A stretch of 64,000 bases of DNA from Skeletonema tropicum (taxonomy: Eukaryota; Bacillariophyta; Thalassiosirophyceae; Thalassiosirales; Thalassiosiraceae), in NCBI GenBank assembly GCA_037178625.1, contig CM074136.1, positions 2,604,001 to 2,668,000 on the forward strand. Reading direction: 5' to 3'. A program made the position numbers and the translations under genes. The notes under the pieces are model-generated. The model did not search any database. It was not told the origin of the DNA and worked only from the letters and a program-made list of their open reading frames with translations. The number at the start of each line of letters is the position of its first letter. Positions within the stretch are counted from its first letter, which is position 1. Shown here piece after piece: positions 52,401-61,381 of the stretch.

Positions 52401-53886
52401 CTAATTTGTCCATTGCTCCCCGTTTTCTTATCTCATCTTCAAGACAACGTGGAAATTCGGCATCTGTCTTGCACCCATGGACAGAAATGTATCTCGACAT
52501 CTTTCCTGCAAACACTTGAGCGGCTTTAATACCTCCCCATGCTGATACGTTGGAGAATACAGTGTCAGTATATACAAGTTCGTGACGACGGAAGACGTTC
52601 AAGGCAGGAAATGGAGAACGATAGGTCATGAAATGATTGGTGGAAGGAATGTAGCGATAGTATCGCATGGTGGAGTCGAAAGTACTACGCACTGTAGAAG
52701 TAGGAACATTGAGAAAGTATTTCCTCATATCTCGATATTCTATAGGAGCAAGCGTCTGCGAAGCGTAGTGGACGTTGAGATTCGCAAGAAAGGAGTAGCA
52801 TTCATACATTTCTGTATGCATTTCGGCATTAAATCCCATATGAAACGCGAAGTGGATAGGATCGGTCATATCAGGAAGATACTCCCCTGTTGAGTCAACA
52901 CGTTGTTGGTAACTCATCGACACCGATAGTAGGTCTCTTGTTGCTTCCCATTCCTCAGTATTCATCTCCCCATACCTCGCGGTGATAAGCTCCCCAAATT
53001 GATTAAAGTTGGGATGAAGTACATCAATCGAACCGGAACTGACAGGATCATATTCCTTGACTTCACTGGATAATTTCTTGTCGTACTTGGAAGGATTCCA
53101 CGGCATATCCCTCGTCATTATCACCATCGGTAAATTCATGTCCTCTTCTGAAGGATATTGCATCTTGATGTAGGACAATCCATTTTCGAAATCCAAAGGA
53201 ATACGATGTCCCTCTACAGTAGTAAGGCACTGTTTACCCCCAAGCATCTGCGGGTGATCATCAATAATGCATCCATTGTCGGCAAGTTGGATCTTTGAGT
53301 GTATGGTCCTACCACTCGGTAACTCCCCATATTCATGGAAAATCATCAAGACGTAACGGCCATCTTGTAATTGGACCTTCGACGCATAAGTACCAATCTT
53401 CAATTTGGGAATATTCATATCTCCCACACCCGTAATATTGACAAACCTCGTAGGTTCCGCATAAGCAATTAATTTCATCTCCGTTGGATTAGCAAGACCA
53501 CCATTTGCTCCCCCATCAATTAATCCAGAAGTATCAGCGGATAGTGCAGCGGATGCATGATAATTTACCGCTTGATCCTTGGAAAGTCCACTATCATATT
53601 CAAAGAAATTCCCATCTTCCGCCAACGCCATAGAAACAATCCTGTCGGTAGTAGGAACATAATCTTCAAATATTCCGGTAATATGGGAGGGTCTCCGCCA
53701 TCTAGAACGAACCTTGAAGTCAAATTCTTCCTTGAAATCCCTAAAACCACTAATGATTTCAGGCTTGCATGGGGAACTCTCCTCTGCACACGTATCAACC
53801 TGGTCGATATCTAGATATGGATCTGACATGCCAAAATTAATCCTCTGCACATTACCGTCCGCTTCTTTTGACGGAATGGATTCCAT
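49423..53886 (-). CDS. Copia polyprotein (protease, integrase, reverse transcriptase, RNase H)
   Basis: An uninterrupted 1487-aa ORF. The protease-like motif GLIDGGANGGLANP lies at about 122-134. Integrase residues are visible as Y-T-D-T-V-F-S, LASDRAKAE and QNFVERMIAELKK. The reverse transcriptase has RRKARIVAGGHLTD, VYQTDIGNAFLEA and the catalytic YIATYVDDLTIG near 1120. RNase H has VETATFGSENVAARTAIEQM and the late ILVGDNKTVVD and D-G-K-D-N-P-A-D-I-L-S motifs. Domain order with integrase before reverse transcriptase is diagnostic for Copia (Pseudoviridae-like). There is no Gag or CCHC knuckle; the ORF starts at its first ATG, with an in-frame stop a few codons upstream. All catalytic motifs look intact, so only Gag need be supplied by relatives. 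Confidence 0.9.
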   Translation of the reverse strand: MESIPSKEADGNVQRINFGMSDPYLDIDQVDTCAEESSPCKPEIISGFRDFKEEFDFKVRSRWRRPSHITGIFEDYVPTTDRIVSMALAEDGNFFEYDSGLSKDQAVNYHASAALSADTSGLIDGGANGGLANPTEMKLIAYAEPTRFVNITGVGDMNIPKLKIGTYASKVQLQDGRYVLMIFHEYGELPSGRTIHSKIQLADNGCIIDDHPQMLGGKQCLTTVEGHRIPLDFENGLSYIKMQYPSEEDMNLPMVIMTRDMPWNPSKYDKKLSSEVKEYDPVSSGSIDVLHPNFNQFGELITARYGEMNTEEWEATRDLLSVSMSYQQRVDSTGEYLPDMTDPIHFAFHMGFNAEMHTEMYECYSFLANLNVHYASQTLAPIEYRDMRKYFLNVPTSTVRSTFDSTMRYYRYIPSTNHFMTYRSPFPALNVFRRHELVYTDTVFSNVSAWGGIKAAQVFAGKMSRYISVHGCKTDAEFPRCLEDEIRKRGAMDKLASDRAKAEISNKVKDIVRTLFIDTWQSEPHFHHQNFVERMIAELKKFTNWVLNWSDAPPESWYEVFEYVTFIMNRTAKESLNWRTPVEALTGQTPDISMLLHFIFWEPVFIKNYMGSGKSFPSDSNEILVRFIGYAEDVGHSCTLKVFNEETQEILYQSSLRKVDPNTDVLNVPPFDPKPLDDLDDGAIAEVVHTRSMGEPILKRTAMFSPEELIGRTFLMKHREDGTRDRATIIGYKQPEIDNSDPMEDFEELLEKQRIRTKFKVKVGSTKFEEFVGWNDMCEFIEEQIQHEDKTWNFRKIIGHKTGQRKNEVPQVLILWESGEITYEPITEICVADPYLVAEYALEKKLLDEWHKKCPRLKLKQKAKNSKKLMRMIHQAKLESYKNTPIYMFGVKVPRNHQQAVQFDEENGDTLWQDAEKKEVAQMFEYNVFEDRGHRDTASSPEAEGYKKIRLHLVYACKHDGRRKARIVAGGHLTDEPLESVYSGVVSLRGIRLIVFLSELNGLEVYQTDIGNAFLEAKTTEKVYVIAGGEYGDLKDHVFIIVGSLYGLKTSAKRFHEVLSDVLRDMGFKPCHAEPDIWMRAMNPDGTVMTSGEIKREDPAYTYDGVTIPIFEGYYEYIATYVDDLTIGSKNPGAIISYLEDVAKFKLKGSEPINFLLGCDYWRDEDGTLCSGPKQYIDKMEETYVRLFGEKPIPRRSPMDSNDHPELDTSEFCDHEDTKIYQSLIGAVQWATSLGRLDVSVHVMTLGGFRIQPRKGHLEPVKRIYGYLCKMRDATIRYRTAMPDLSDMKFEEYDWSRTVYAGAFEEYPSNLPSARGMPVQLLTYKDANLYHDMLSGKAVTALLHMLNQTPIDWYSKKQATVETATFGSENVAARTAIEQMKTLKFTLLYLGVPVMDRSILVGDNKTVVDTTTQPHSRLARRHLMLSYHYVKEAIATTGKYAFVWLDGKDNPADILSKHWGFGTVWPLLQPLLFWHGNTLDCPERQKD

Positions 53887-54136
53887 TTCTGATTGGTATT
53901 CACGGGTAACTTTCTAAACTCAAAAGAACGAACTCACTGGGCCGGCAACACTAAAGCCTGCCTCGGATCTCCAATAAGGATTACCTCTTCAAATAAGTCA
54001 AAGCTTTCTCAGACGAATGTCTAGCCTTCAGGGAACAATACTCACAACTCCAAAACACTTCCGTAAAGTTGATTATTGTGTCGAACTCCGATAAGCTCTA
54101 GTAGATCAGACGCGAGACTGTTAATCTTTTGCCTTA

Positions 54137-54566
54137 TGATCGTTTCTATTGCATACGGATACGACAAACGTGAAGTGTAGCGTAGATCTAGGAGGACTTC
54201 GATGTTGTGGAGGTCTTCGGTCGATTTGGAGCATCACAACCGCGGCGGATTTACGTATGATCAGATAGAAGGAACTAAGGTGTACACGGATCGATAAAGA
54301 TCACTGTTGAGCGTACTACTCGACTAACGAAGTATTTTTCATTTGTAGACAGTGTGGCATCAGCCAACGGTTCCAACAAAGGGTTCTAAGTATTCAACTT
54401 AACTAATTATTCATTCTTGACTTGTGAGCCATCATGGTGATGGCTGAATTTCGGTGACGTTTGTGAACTTTGATCTCGCGCCATAAGTCTGTAAACGTGT
54501 CTACCCTCGTAATCTACTTTAAGATTTCCGTTAATTTTTAAACATAGAAACGTGCATACCGTAACA
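54137..54566 (-). repeat. 5' LTR of Copia element
   Basis: 430 bp, includes a 24-base segment (CTTTAAGATTTCCGTT...) absent from the other LTR. A classical tRNA-3'-end primer site is not obvious just inside it (TAAGGCAAAAGATTAACAG). Confidence 0.88.
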
Positions 54567-54608
54567 AAAATCCCACGTCCACCCCACGTTAATTTCCACT
54601 TTCCCAGG

Positions 54609-55405
54609 AAGATTCCTGATGACACGGATCATGACACAATAAATTTCGCTACGTTATCTTTCATGTCACACTTGGCGATCCAACGCGCGAAACGGGACTC
54701 CAATTTTTAAACCGCTTTCTGGTAAAGGCGAAAACCGTTCGAGCTCGAATGTATACTCACAATTTTTTGTCAAACTCAATGCTCAACGCTCAACGCTCAA
54801 CGCTCACTACACACTACATGCGTTGAAGTGAGTTGTAGTGAGTTGTAGTTAGTTGTAGTGATGGTGTAGTGAGGTGTGTAGTGAGTGTAGTGTCGTTGTA
54901 GTGAAGTTATAGTGAAGGTGTAGTGAGAAGTATAGGCATTTTTGAATGAAGGTTCATAAATGATTTGTAGACTCATCGATCGTGTTGGAAGATTTTTCAT
55001 TTCATGATTATATGTATGTGCAAACAGTCCTTGAGTATGGTGATACCATAATATTTTGAGGAGGCGGCGTAGAGATTCACATATTGTTTGTAGTGAGACT
55101 GTAGTAAGACTGTAGTGAGATTGTAGTGAGATTCCACTACAATGTAGTGAGATCCCACTACAATGTAGTGAGCTGTAGTGTGGTGTAGTGAGCGTTGGTG
55201 TAGTGTAGTGTAGTGTGTAGTGAGTGTTGAGCGTTGAGTTCGACAAAAAAATTGTGAGTATACATTCGAGCTCGAACGGTTTTCGTCTTTACCAGAAAGC
55301 AGTTTTAAAAATTGGGTCCCGTTTCGCGCGTTGGATCGCCAAGTGTAACATGAAAGATAACGTAGCGAAATTTATTGTGTCATGATCCGTGTCATCAGGA
55401 ATCTT
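54609..55405. mobile_element. TIR element with about 200-bp inverted arms and CCAGG flanks
   Basis: Ends AAGATTCCTGATGACACGGA and its inverse complement extend inward about 200 bp each (to about 54810 and 55205). CCAGG flanks both sides (54604-54608 and 55406-55410). The centre, about 54820-55230, is a TGTAGTGAG-type tandem repeat array, itself partly palindromic. There is no coding capacity. The long arms and short target duplication suit a foldback-like or Mutator-like non-autonomous element. Confidence 0.8.
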
Positions 55406-55572
55406 CCAGGTCAGATTCCCAGGCGTTTTTTGATTTTTGCGGGGAGTAAATACCTAATTAAATATCGCGCAGGCCCTCGAAAAGTGTAAATTTGGGATGG
55501 AAATTTGGTGCCGGGACACAAAAGCAAATTTACTACCCAAATTTCCACCTCAAAATCCCAGTGGGGAAGTAT

Positions 55573-55900
55573 ATCCCAACCATTTTTTGAAAACGGCACC
55601 TCGGTGCCGTTTTGTGTAGAGCTCTGGTATGTTTCTATGTGAGAGGCAAAACGTTTTCAAAAAAGGCAGTAGGCCTCAAAATATTTGTTAGATTAAAGCA
55701 TGAGCCTAAATGTGGCCTATAGAACTTATTATTGCATACAAGGGCTACAGGTTTTTTGAAAAAAAGCCGGTAGGAGCTGCCTAGCTTTGCCCGCTAACAA
55801 ATGAGATTTCAAAAACGGCACCGTTTTCAAGCCTTATGGGTATTGTACTGGGCCCAACACAAAAACGGCACCGAGGTGCCGTTTTCAAGATGGTTGGGAT
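55573..55900. mobile_element. Small inverted-repeat element with TA flanks
   Basis: ATCCCAACCAT...GAAAACGGCACCTCGGTGCC at 55573-55617 is repeated inversely at 55857-55900. TA precedes TCCCAACC and follows GGTTGGGA, as in Tc1/mariner-type MITEs. The inner GGCACC(T/G)CGGTGCC is palindromic in itself. Confidence 0.6.
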
Positions 55901-56108
55901 AGGAATCCAACCTCTGCTTGTGCTGGGACACCCTAGAGTCGACAAAGCCGAACCCACGGATCGGACAGAGATTATCTCAACATCATCAATAGTAAAATTT
56001 CTGTACAATTACAAATTATATTCTCTCACGAGCACAAGCACAAGCACGGTACACTCACAATCTGAATTCTCCGCTTTGTAATCATTGACATCAAGTATCA
56101 TAATCATA

Positions 56109-59100
56109 ATGTCCCCAAATGCAGATGCCTCCTATGCCTCCTATGCCTATGCCAGTTCCATCAGGCGCTTGTCGTCGTCGTCATCGTCGTCCTCTCTCTC
56201 CCGGTCAATGAGCCAGCAAACTATTGGTAAACTTGCACCCATCATCGATAGGGCCGGGCTTGCCTTTTACACGGCCTACGCCCACGTCGAGGACGTGTCA
56301 GCTCATCTGGCGTCCATACGCAACAGCGATACTGATACGCGTGATAGATACGGTCTTCTGACGCTTACATCATGCATCCTATCATCGCAGGAGCTTCTTC
56401 TCGGCCTATTGTATCGCACTGATCTCTGTGACTTTCGCGTGGGCGTAGATAAGTTTGCTCTCGGCGTCGCCGTTTCCGACATTTTGTCCTCGTTCAAATC
56501 AGTTTTGGATATCGCCGCAGCTCTTGACAGGAAGGAAGGTGGCAAAAGAGATGTTGAAAAGCGGATAATCGCTCAATATGGCTCCACCAAACCATCATCT
56601 TTCTTTGATAAATTAGCTAAGGCAGAATCGCTTGGATTGCTTTCTGCAGGGACGAAGGAAGCCATCTCGTCTTCACTTCAAACCATGGGAGACAATTCGC
56701 CATCTAGCAACTATGTTCGCATCGACTCAAAGACTGCAGAGTCATTGCACCATCTGAGTGAAGCACTAGGGAGTGACACCGTATTTGCATTGCCAGATAC
56801 AGATACGAGCGAAGAGAATTATTGTCACTTGGCACTCGCTGTGCCAAGCTTGGTGCGCAAATCTCACGAGAATGACAAGGGAGGGATCGAGACATCTTCT
56901 CATGGGCCAGAGGACTACATTTTTCAGATTACTCATGTCATTCTTGAGCACTTCTTTTGGTACATCGAAAATGTCCTCTTTGCTCAACCAGAGGGAGTAG
57001 GAAATGATGGTTCATCGTTGATCATTCTGAAGCACGTCTTAGACTCATGTACATGTGTCTTGGGGACATTGGATTACATGCTACTCGCTGATTTCCACCC
57101 ACTTCGAGTTGCAGTCCACGGCTCTTCCGGATTTTTCTCTCTGGCTTGGCACCGCATCCGAGCTTGGTTCGTACGTGCATTCCGAGCCACGACAAAGACC
57201 ATGAAGTTGGATCACGTTCATCTCTGCCCAGAAATGTTTGCCCAGCAGACACTCTATCTTCAGCGACTCGACAGGGCGTCTGCATCATTCCGAACAATGG
57301 GCTTTCGACACTACGTCCTTGCCGAGCGAACAATTGGATCTAATTCCATGGGGTCCGCGGGCAAATCTTTTGAGCAGATGCAGGGAGGGTTTTTGAAACA
57401 TCCAAGTGCTGAATACAATCATGCCAAGTATAGGGTGCACGAGTATACCAACGTCAAGTACGCCTCATTTATTGCCGTGCTAGATGACGCAAACACCGCG
57501 ATAGGAAATGACGTCATGGCACAAGATGGAGTAGGATATGAGGACAAAGGAAGTAACTGCGGAGAAGAACCTGCATTATCTAGCAACTTCCTGGTGGAAG
57601 TTGAACGCTGCTTTGTCGAATCTGATGTCCAGGCTTTTGTAGACCTGTTCAACACAGACAATTGCCGCGTTGAACACCCCCCAGGCACGCTTCCTTATCT
57701 GGGACCGAAGGTGAAGGCATACTTTCAAAACTTTATGAAGCGCCATCCAGTTATTCACTCCTTCAAGTGTTCTAGTGAAACGGCAGGACGTATCACAGTA
57801 GAAGTCGACGCAGATTTATTTGATTCAACTCGGGTCCAATATCAGATCAAAGGTGATTGTGTATTGGATGCAAATGATGGATCAATTCTACGCCTTCTTG
57901 TTGGCGGACTCGTAGACATGAGTACAGCTTTGTGCGAGAACGACCAACGTGACTTCGTTTGGACAGGTAGCAACCGAAGTGATTCCCGATCGCTCGTGAA
58001 AACCTATCGCCGTCCTCTTTCACCAGCAGAAATATTAGCGTATGAGTTGAACAAGAATAAGAGTGGAGAGAAGGTATCAGACGGATTGACAATCGTTTCG
58101 AGATCTGTAATCCAAGGACAGTGCCCTTCACCTAAACTTGTGCAAGATGCTATTGACCAGGTTGTAGAGCGCCATACACTTCTAAACGCCCGCATTGAAG
58201 TGAAAGGAAGTACACCTTACTTTGTCGCAGATGGAAATGTGAAACCAACGAGCGTGGAAGTAGTCGAGGGAGCAGGCAAACCAGTCGATTGTGAGAGTTA
58301 CCTCAATACTCAGTTTGATGTGGTGAATGGAGACATGATTCGAGTCATTGTTTCCAAGCATGAGTCTTCCTTTGAGCTGGTAACTGTTATGTTTCATGGA
58401 ATTTGTGATGCCATATCATCGCGAGAACTGCACCATCAGTTCGTCCGTCGCCTTGCTTCTGTGGGGCCAAATGTGGATGTGGATGACCCTGATTGTTTGC
58501 CTCTTGCCACTTCGATTCCATTACCTGCTACCCATCACGCCAAGGCTGCACTCAAAGAGAGAAGCAAGGACAGCGAAGCCGCTGAACCCCTCCCACCTCC
58601 TGTACCCGTACCAATCGTTCCATCACGGGATGAAGCTGAAGATTCAGCTTCAAACGAGGACGCACCACGCTCAAGCTCAATTGCAGTCACTTCAAAGTTA
58701 AGCGAAGATGAAACGACAGCGTTGCTGGTTGCTTGTAGGGCGAAGGCCACAACCATGCATGCATGTATCGCTGCTGCCGCCCTTCTAGCAGCTGACTGTG
58801 GCGAGTCAAGGAAGAGAGTTCTCACATCTGCTGTTGACCTTCGTCGAAGATTGCAAATGCGTACGGATGAGCTGGTGTATGCCGTAGGAGGCTTCGACGG
58901 CAGTGCTGGCTTCGAGTACGACCTGGACGAAATTGGTGATGTTTGGAGCCTCTGCAAAGCAATCCGAAGTGATCTAGTTGATTCAATCGACTCGGGACGG
59001 CTCCTCACAACGTACTTGTCCTCCATTGAGGGCTTGGTTGGTGCATACAAGGCTGGGTATTTAGATGGAGGATGCTTTGGGACCGTCTTCTTGAGCAACA

Positions 59101-59327
59101 TTGGCAATGAAAATTTCCAAAAGCAGTTCGGAGAGTTGCGTTGGAAGGAGTTCGACTACATGTATGGTCAGTTTCTTCCTGGTGGCCCACACTACCATAT
59201 CACAAGTAGTACGTTTGATGGACATCTGACTCTGAACTTTCAGTGCGTCAATCCGACAATTTCTGTCGTTGAGGCAAGAGAGTTCGCCAACACGACAGTG
59301 AAACAGATGCTGGAGAACATTGAGTGA
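56109..59327 (+). CDS. Fusion: tryptophan 2,3-dioxygenase-like, SnoaL-like and acyltransferase domains
   Basis: Single exon, 1072 aa from ATG 56109. The N-terminal 35 residues are Ser/Ala/Tyr-rich. Residues about 40-450 resemble tryptophan 2,3-dioxygenase: EDYIFQITHVILEHFFWYI (distal His276), ADFHPLRVAVHGSSGFFSLA (Arg333, equivalent to the carboxylate-binding Arg) and GFRHYVLAERTIGSNSMGSA (His401, equivalent to the proximal haem ligand, with a Gly-rich substrate loop). Residues about 492-600 look like a SnoaL/NTF2 cone (EVERCFVESDVQAFVDLFN, PYLGPKVKAYFQNFM). Residues about 635-1072 look like a CoA-dependent acyltransferase of the condensation or alcohol acetyltransferase type, with MFHGICDAIS (H-x3-D: His763, Asp767) and a late TVFLSNIGN. 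A haem oxygenase joined to an acyltransferase suggests a tailoring enzyme acting on an indole or other aromatic substrate; product unknown. A PAPS sulfotransferase lies 0.9 kb downstream on the same strand. Confidence 0.78.
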   Translation: MSPNADASYASYAYASSIRRLSSSSSSSSLSRSMSQQTIGKLAPIIDRAGLAFYTAYAHVEDVSAHLASIRNSDTDTRDRYGLLTLTSCILSSQELLLGLLYRTDLCDFRVGVDKFALGVAVSDILSSFKSVLDIAAALDRKEGGKRDVEKRIIAQYGSTKPSSFFDKLAKAESLGLLSAGTKEAISSSLQTMGDNSPSSNYVRIDSKTAESLHHLSEALGSDTVFALPDTDTSEENYCHLALAVPSLVRKSHENDKGGIETSSHGPEDYIFQITHVILEHFFWYIENVLFAQPEGVGNDGSSLIILKHVLDSCTCVLGTLDYMLLADFHPLRVAVHGSSGFFSLAWHRIRAWFVRAFRATTKTMKLDHVHLCPEMFAQQTLYLQRLDRASASFRTMGFRHYVLAERTIGSNSMGSAGKSFEQMQGGFLKHPSAEYNHAKYRVHEYTNVKYASFIAVLDDANTAIGNDVMAQDGVGYEDKGSNCGEEPALSSNFLVEVERCFVESDVQAFVDLFNTDNCRVEHPPGTLPYLGPKVKAYFQNFMKRHPVIHSFKCSSETAGRITVEVDADLFDSTRVQYQIKGDCVLDANDGSILRLLVGGLVDMSTALCENDQRDFVWTGSNRSDSRSLVKTYRRPLSPAEILAYELNKNKSGEKVSDGLTIVSRSVIQGQCPSPKLVQDAIDQVVERHTLLNARIEVKGSTPYFVADGNVKPTSVEVVEGAGKPVDCESYLNTQFDVVNGDMIRVIVSKHESSFELVTVMFHGICDAISSRELHHQFVRRLASVGPNVDVDDPDCLPLATSIPLPATHHAKAALKERSKDSEAAEPLPPPVPVPIVPSRDEAEDSASNEDAPRSSSIAVTSKLSEDETTALLVACRAKATTMHACIAAAALLAADCGESRKRVLTSAVDLRRRLQMRTDELVYAVGGFDGSAGFEYDLDEIGDVWSLCKAIRSDLVDSIDSGRLLTTYLSSIEGLVGAYKAGYLDGGCFGTVFLSNIGNENFQKQFGELRWKEFDYMYGQFLPGGPHYHITSSTFDGHLTLNFQCVNPTISVVEAREFANTTVKQMLENIE

Positions 59328-60220
59328 GATCGATAGCAAGAGCACTGTAACTGTAATTGAAAGCTTATTCTTATTCGTCAATTGAGATTGAGGAAGTCAT
59401 TCAATCATATTCAAATCAGCCATGGACAAGGTTGAGTTGCAGTGATGGTGCGGACCAATTTAGTTTTAGATTATAACTATAATTTTATGTTCATGTGATT
59501 CTTTCATGTAAATGTGAATATGAATACATCTATTCTCCATTTATGTCCAAGTGCTCTCACATTCAAGAAAAATATTATTATTATTCACCCATTTAGATGT
59601 GCATGTTTGGGACACGTCGCTTTCTATATTCCAGACCAACGGATAAATACAGCAATTGCAATTGATCAGGCTCAAGCTCAAGCTCAACCCTAACACATTC
59701 TCTCTGTTCTGCTTTTGCTGCCCCAATCCCAATCCCAATCAACAAGGACAAGGAGTCAAGGAGCAGCTGCAGCTGAGCCTGAGCATCCTTTTCCTTTTTG
59801 TGCTCTTCTGCATCGAAGTTTTCGAGATCAGCTGTCGGCTGGTTCATTCACAACCACACAGTCTTGGCCAAATCCGACGTTGGGAGAGGAGCATTCATAA
59901 TCATATACTTCCATGTTTACTGCCGGCCATTGACGAATCCACTTCTCCTTGTGTAGAGGCTTCATAACCTTACGGTACTCGCTTTTGTCTCTTCAGAGGA
60001 AATTTTGTTGATTCTGCTTTCTGCGACGCAAGCAGCGGCCACCTCACATCGCATCACCTCCACCAGCATCCAACCTCCAGCTACGAAAGTATTTCAGTTC
60101 AGTATGTATCTATCTGCTCTGCTCTGCAAGCTGCAAAGCACGAAGCGAGTAATTATCTGTATCGTAGTGGGTAAATGGAATAGATGCAGTTATTTACTTC
60201 TTGCATCCATCACAATCATC
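59328..60220. other. Intergenic sequence
   Basis: About 890 bp between the fusion gene and the sulfotransferase. Short CTCAAG and CCCAATC runs at 59670-59745 are simple repeats. An in-frame ATG at 60005 could extend the sulfotransferase N-terminus by 72 residues. No other gene is seen. Confidence 0.45.
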
Positions 60221-61381
60221 ATGACGAGCTTCCCTCCCATGCCCTTGCTCTCCATAACATCTCCGTCGACCATTGCAGCATGCCGTAATTTTCCTCTGCG
60301 CCCATCTGATACATTTATCTGCTCCTATCCCAAAAGTGGGACTACCTGGACGCAGCACATTGTTCTCACCTTGCTGCTGGCAGATCGAAAGTACAAAATT
60401 GCTGCTTGTGCAGATGTCAACTCTAATTCCAGCAGCACTGATAGTGACTTGGCCTACAATCACGTATCCGACTATGCACCCTTCTTTGAAATCGATGCTC
60501 ACTGGCAATCGTCATCATCCGATGATAACTCAAAGATATTGGCGGAATCGGTACGAAAGAATCATGATCGATTAGGACGACGGGTGTTTAATACTCATTT
60601 GCGCTGGGATATGTTGCCCAAGCAGAGAGAAGCTAGTGGTGGCGACACACAACAATATCAGGATGCTAACAACGTGCGAAACGAGCGTCCTCAGTGCGGA
60701 AAATTCATCTATGTCACACGAAATCAAATAGACGTCGTAGCCTCATTTTACCATCACTTATCGAATCAGAAAGAGGGAACTTATACCGATACGTATGAAG
60801 CTTTCCTACGAGACTGGATGGATGGCAAGGTGCCATTCGGGTGTAGTTTGCATCATTTGATCGGTTTTGCATATGCATTTGCTGATAATATGTATGACAC
60901 TGCCATTGGTGATGGTGCTAGCAGCAATACTAGTAGTAGCGGTATGGATCAACCACTACATAAACCACTACTCCTTTTATCCTACGAAAAGATGAAAGTC
61001 AACCTACGTTCCGAAGTACTTCGAATCATCTCCTTCTTGAACCTCACCCACATCCCATCAAATATATTGGAAGAAGAGATATTACCATCGTTTGAATTCA
61101 GTTCAATGAAGAGCAACATTGAGAAATTTCAGCCCAAGTCTGTTGGATGGCTAAATGGATTTCAGTTTTTGAGAAGGGGGGTCGCGGGTGATGGGAAGAA
61201 GTTGTTGTTGAAGAAGAGCACGAATGATGGTGGAGAGGAGGAAGGGGAGTCATCGGAATTGATGGATGCGTACAATGATTGGGTGGAGAGGGAGGAATAT
61301 CGTTCCAAAATATTTAATGCACTACAGGGTAATTCTAATGAGGATTGCAGAGAGGTATTCTTGGGACTGGTGGAGAATTAA
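60221..61381 (+). CDS. PAPS-dependent sulfotransferase
   Basis: Transfers sulfate from PAPS to hydroxyl or amine acceptors. The start at 60221 (MTSFPPMPLLSITSP) gives 386 aa and the short N-terminus usual for cytosolic sulfotransferases; an upstream in-frame ATG at 60005 would add a hydrophobic 72-residue leader. The 5'-phosphosulfate loop is CSYPKSGTTWTQH near residue 35. The 3'-phosphate site is YVTRNQIDVVASFYHH near 165, and the C-terminal F-L-R-R-G-V-A-G-D-G-K-K near 316 corresponds to the R-K-G-x-x-G-D-W-K motif, with Gly in place of Trp. His within T-H-L-R-W after V-F-N matches the catalytic-His neighbourhood. Acidic and Ser-rich loops lengthen it over the usual 290-300 aa. The acceptor is unknown. 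Confidence 0.85.
   Translation: MTSFPPMPLLSITSPSTIAACRNFPLRPSDTFICSYPKSGTTWTQHIVLTLLLADRKYKIAACADVNSNSSSTDSDLAYNHVSDYAPFFEIDAHWQSSSSDDNSKILAESVRKNHDRLGRRVFNTHLRWDMLPKQREASGGDTQQYQDANNVRNERPQCGKFIYVTRNQIDVVASFYHHLSNQKEGTYTDTYEAFLRDWMDGKVPFGCSLHHLIGFAYAFADNMYDTAIGDGASSNTSSSGMDQPLHKPLLLLSYEKMKVNLRSEVLRIISFLNLTHIPSNILEEEILPSFEFSSMKSNIEKFQPKSVGWLNGFQFLRRGVAGDGKKLLLKKSTNDGGEEEGESSELMDAYNDWVEREEYRSKIFNALQGNSNEDCREVFLGLVEN

Larger units (their letters stand above)
48994..54566 (-). mobile_element. Copia-type LTR retrotransposon, no Gag region
   Basis: 5.57-kb element on the minus strand. The two LTRs (54137-54566 as 5' LTR, 48994-49399 as 3' LTR) begin TGTTACGGTATGCACG and end GAAACGATCA. They differ by one 24-base indel and few substitutions, so insertion was recent. 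Between them is one ORF coding for protease, integrase, reverse transcriptase and RNase H in Copia order. Only 250 bp separate the 5' LTR from the ORF, too little for Gag. Flanking 5-mers (GCCGA and AAAAT) do not match, so no target duplication is visible. Confidence 0.9.
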
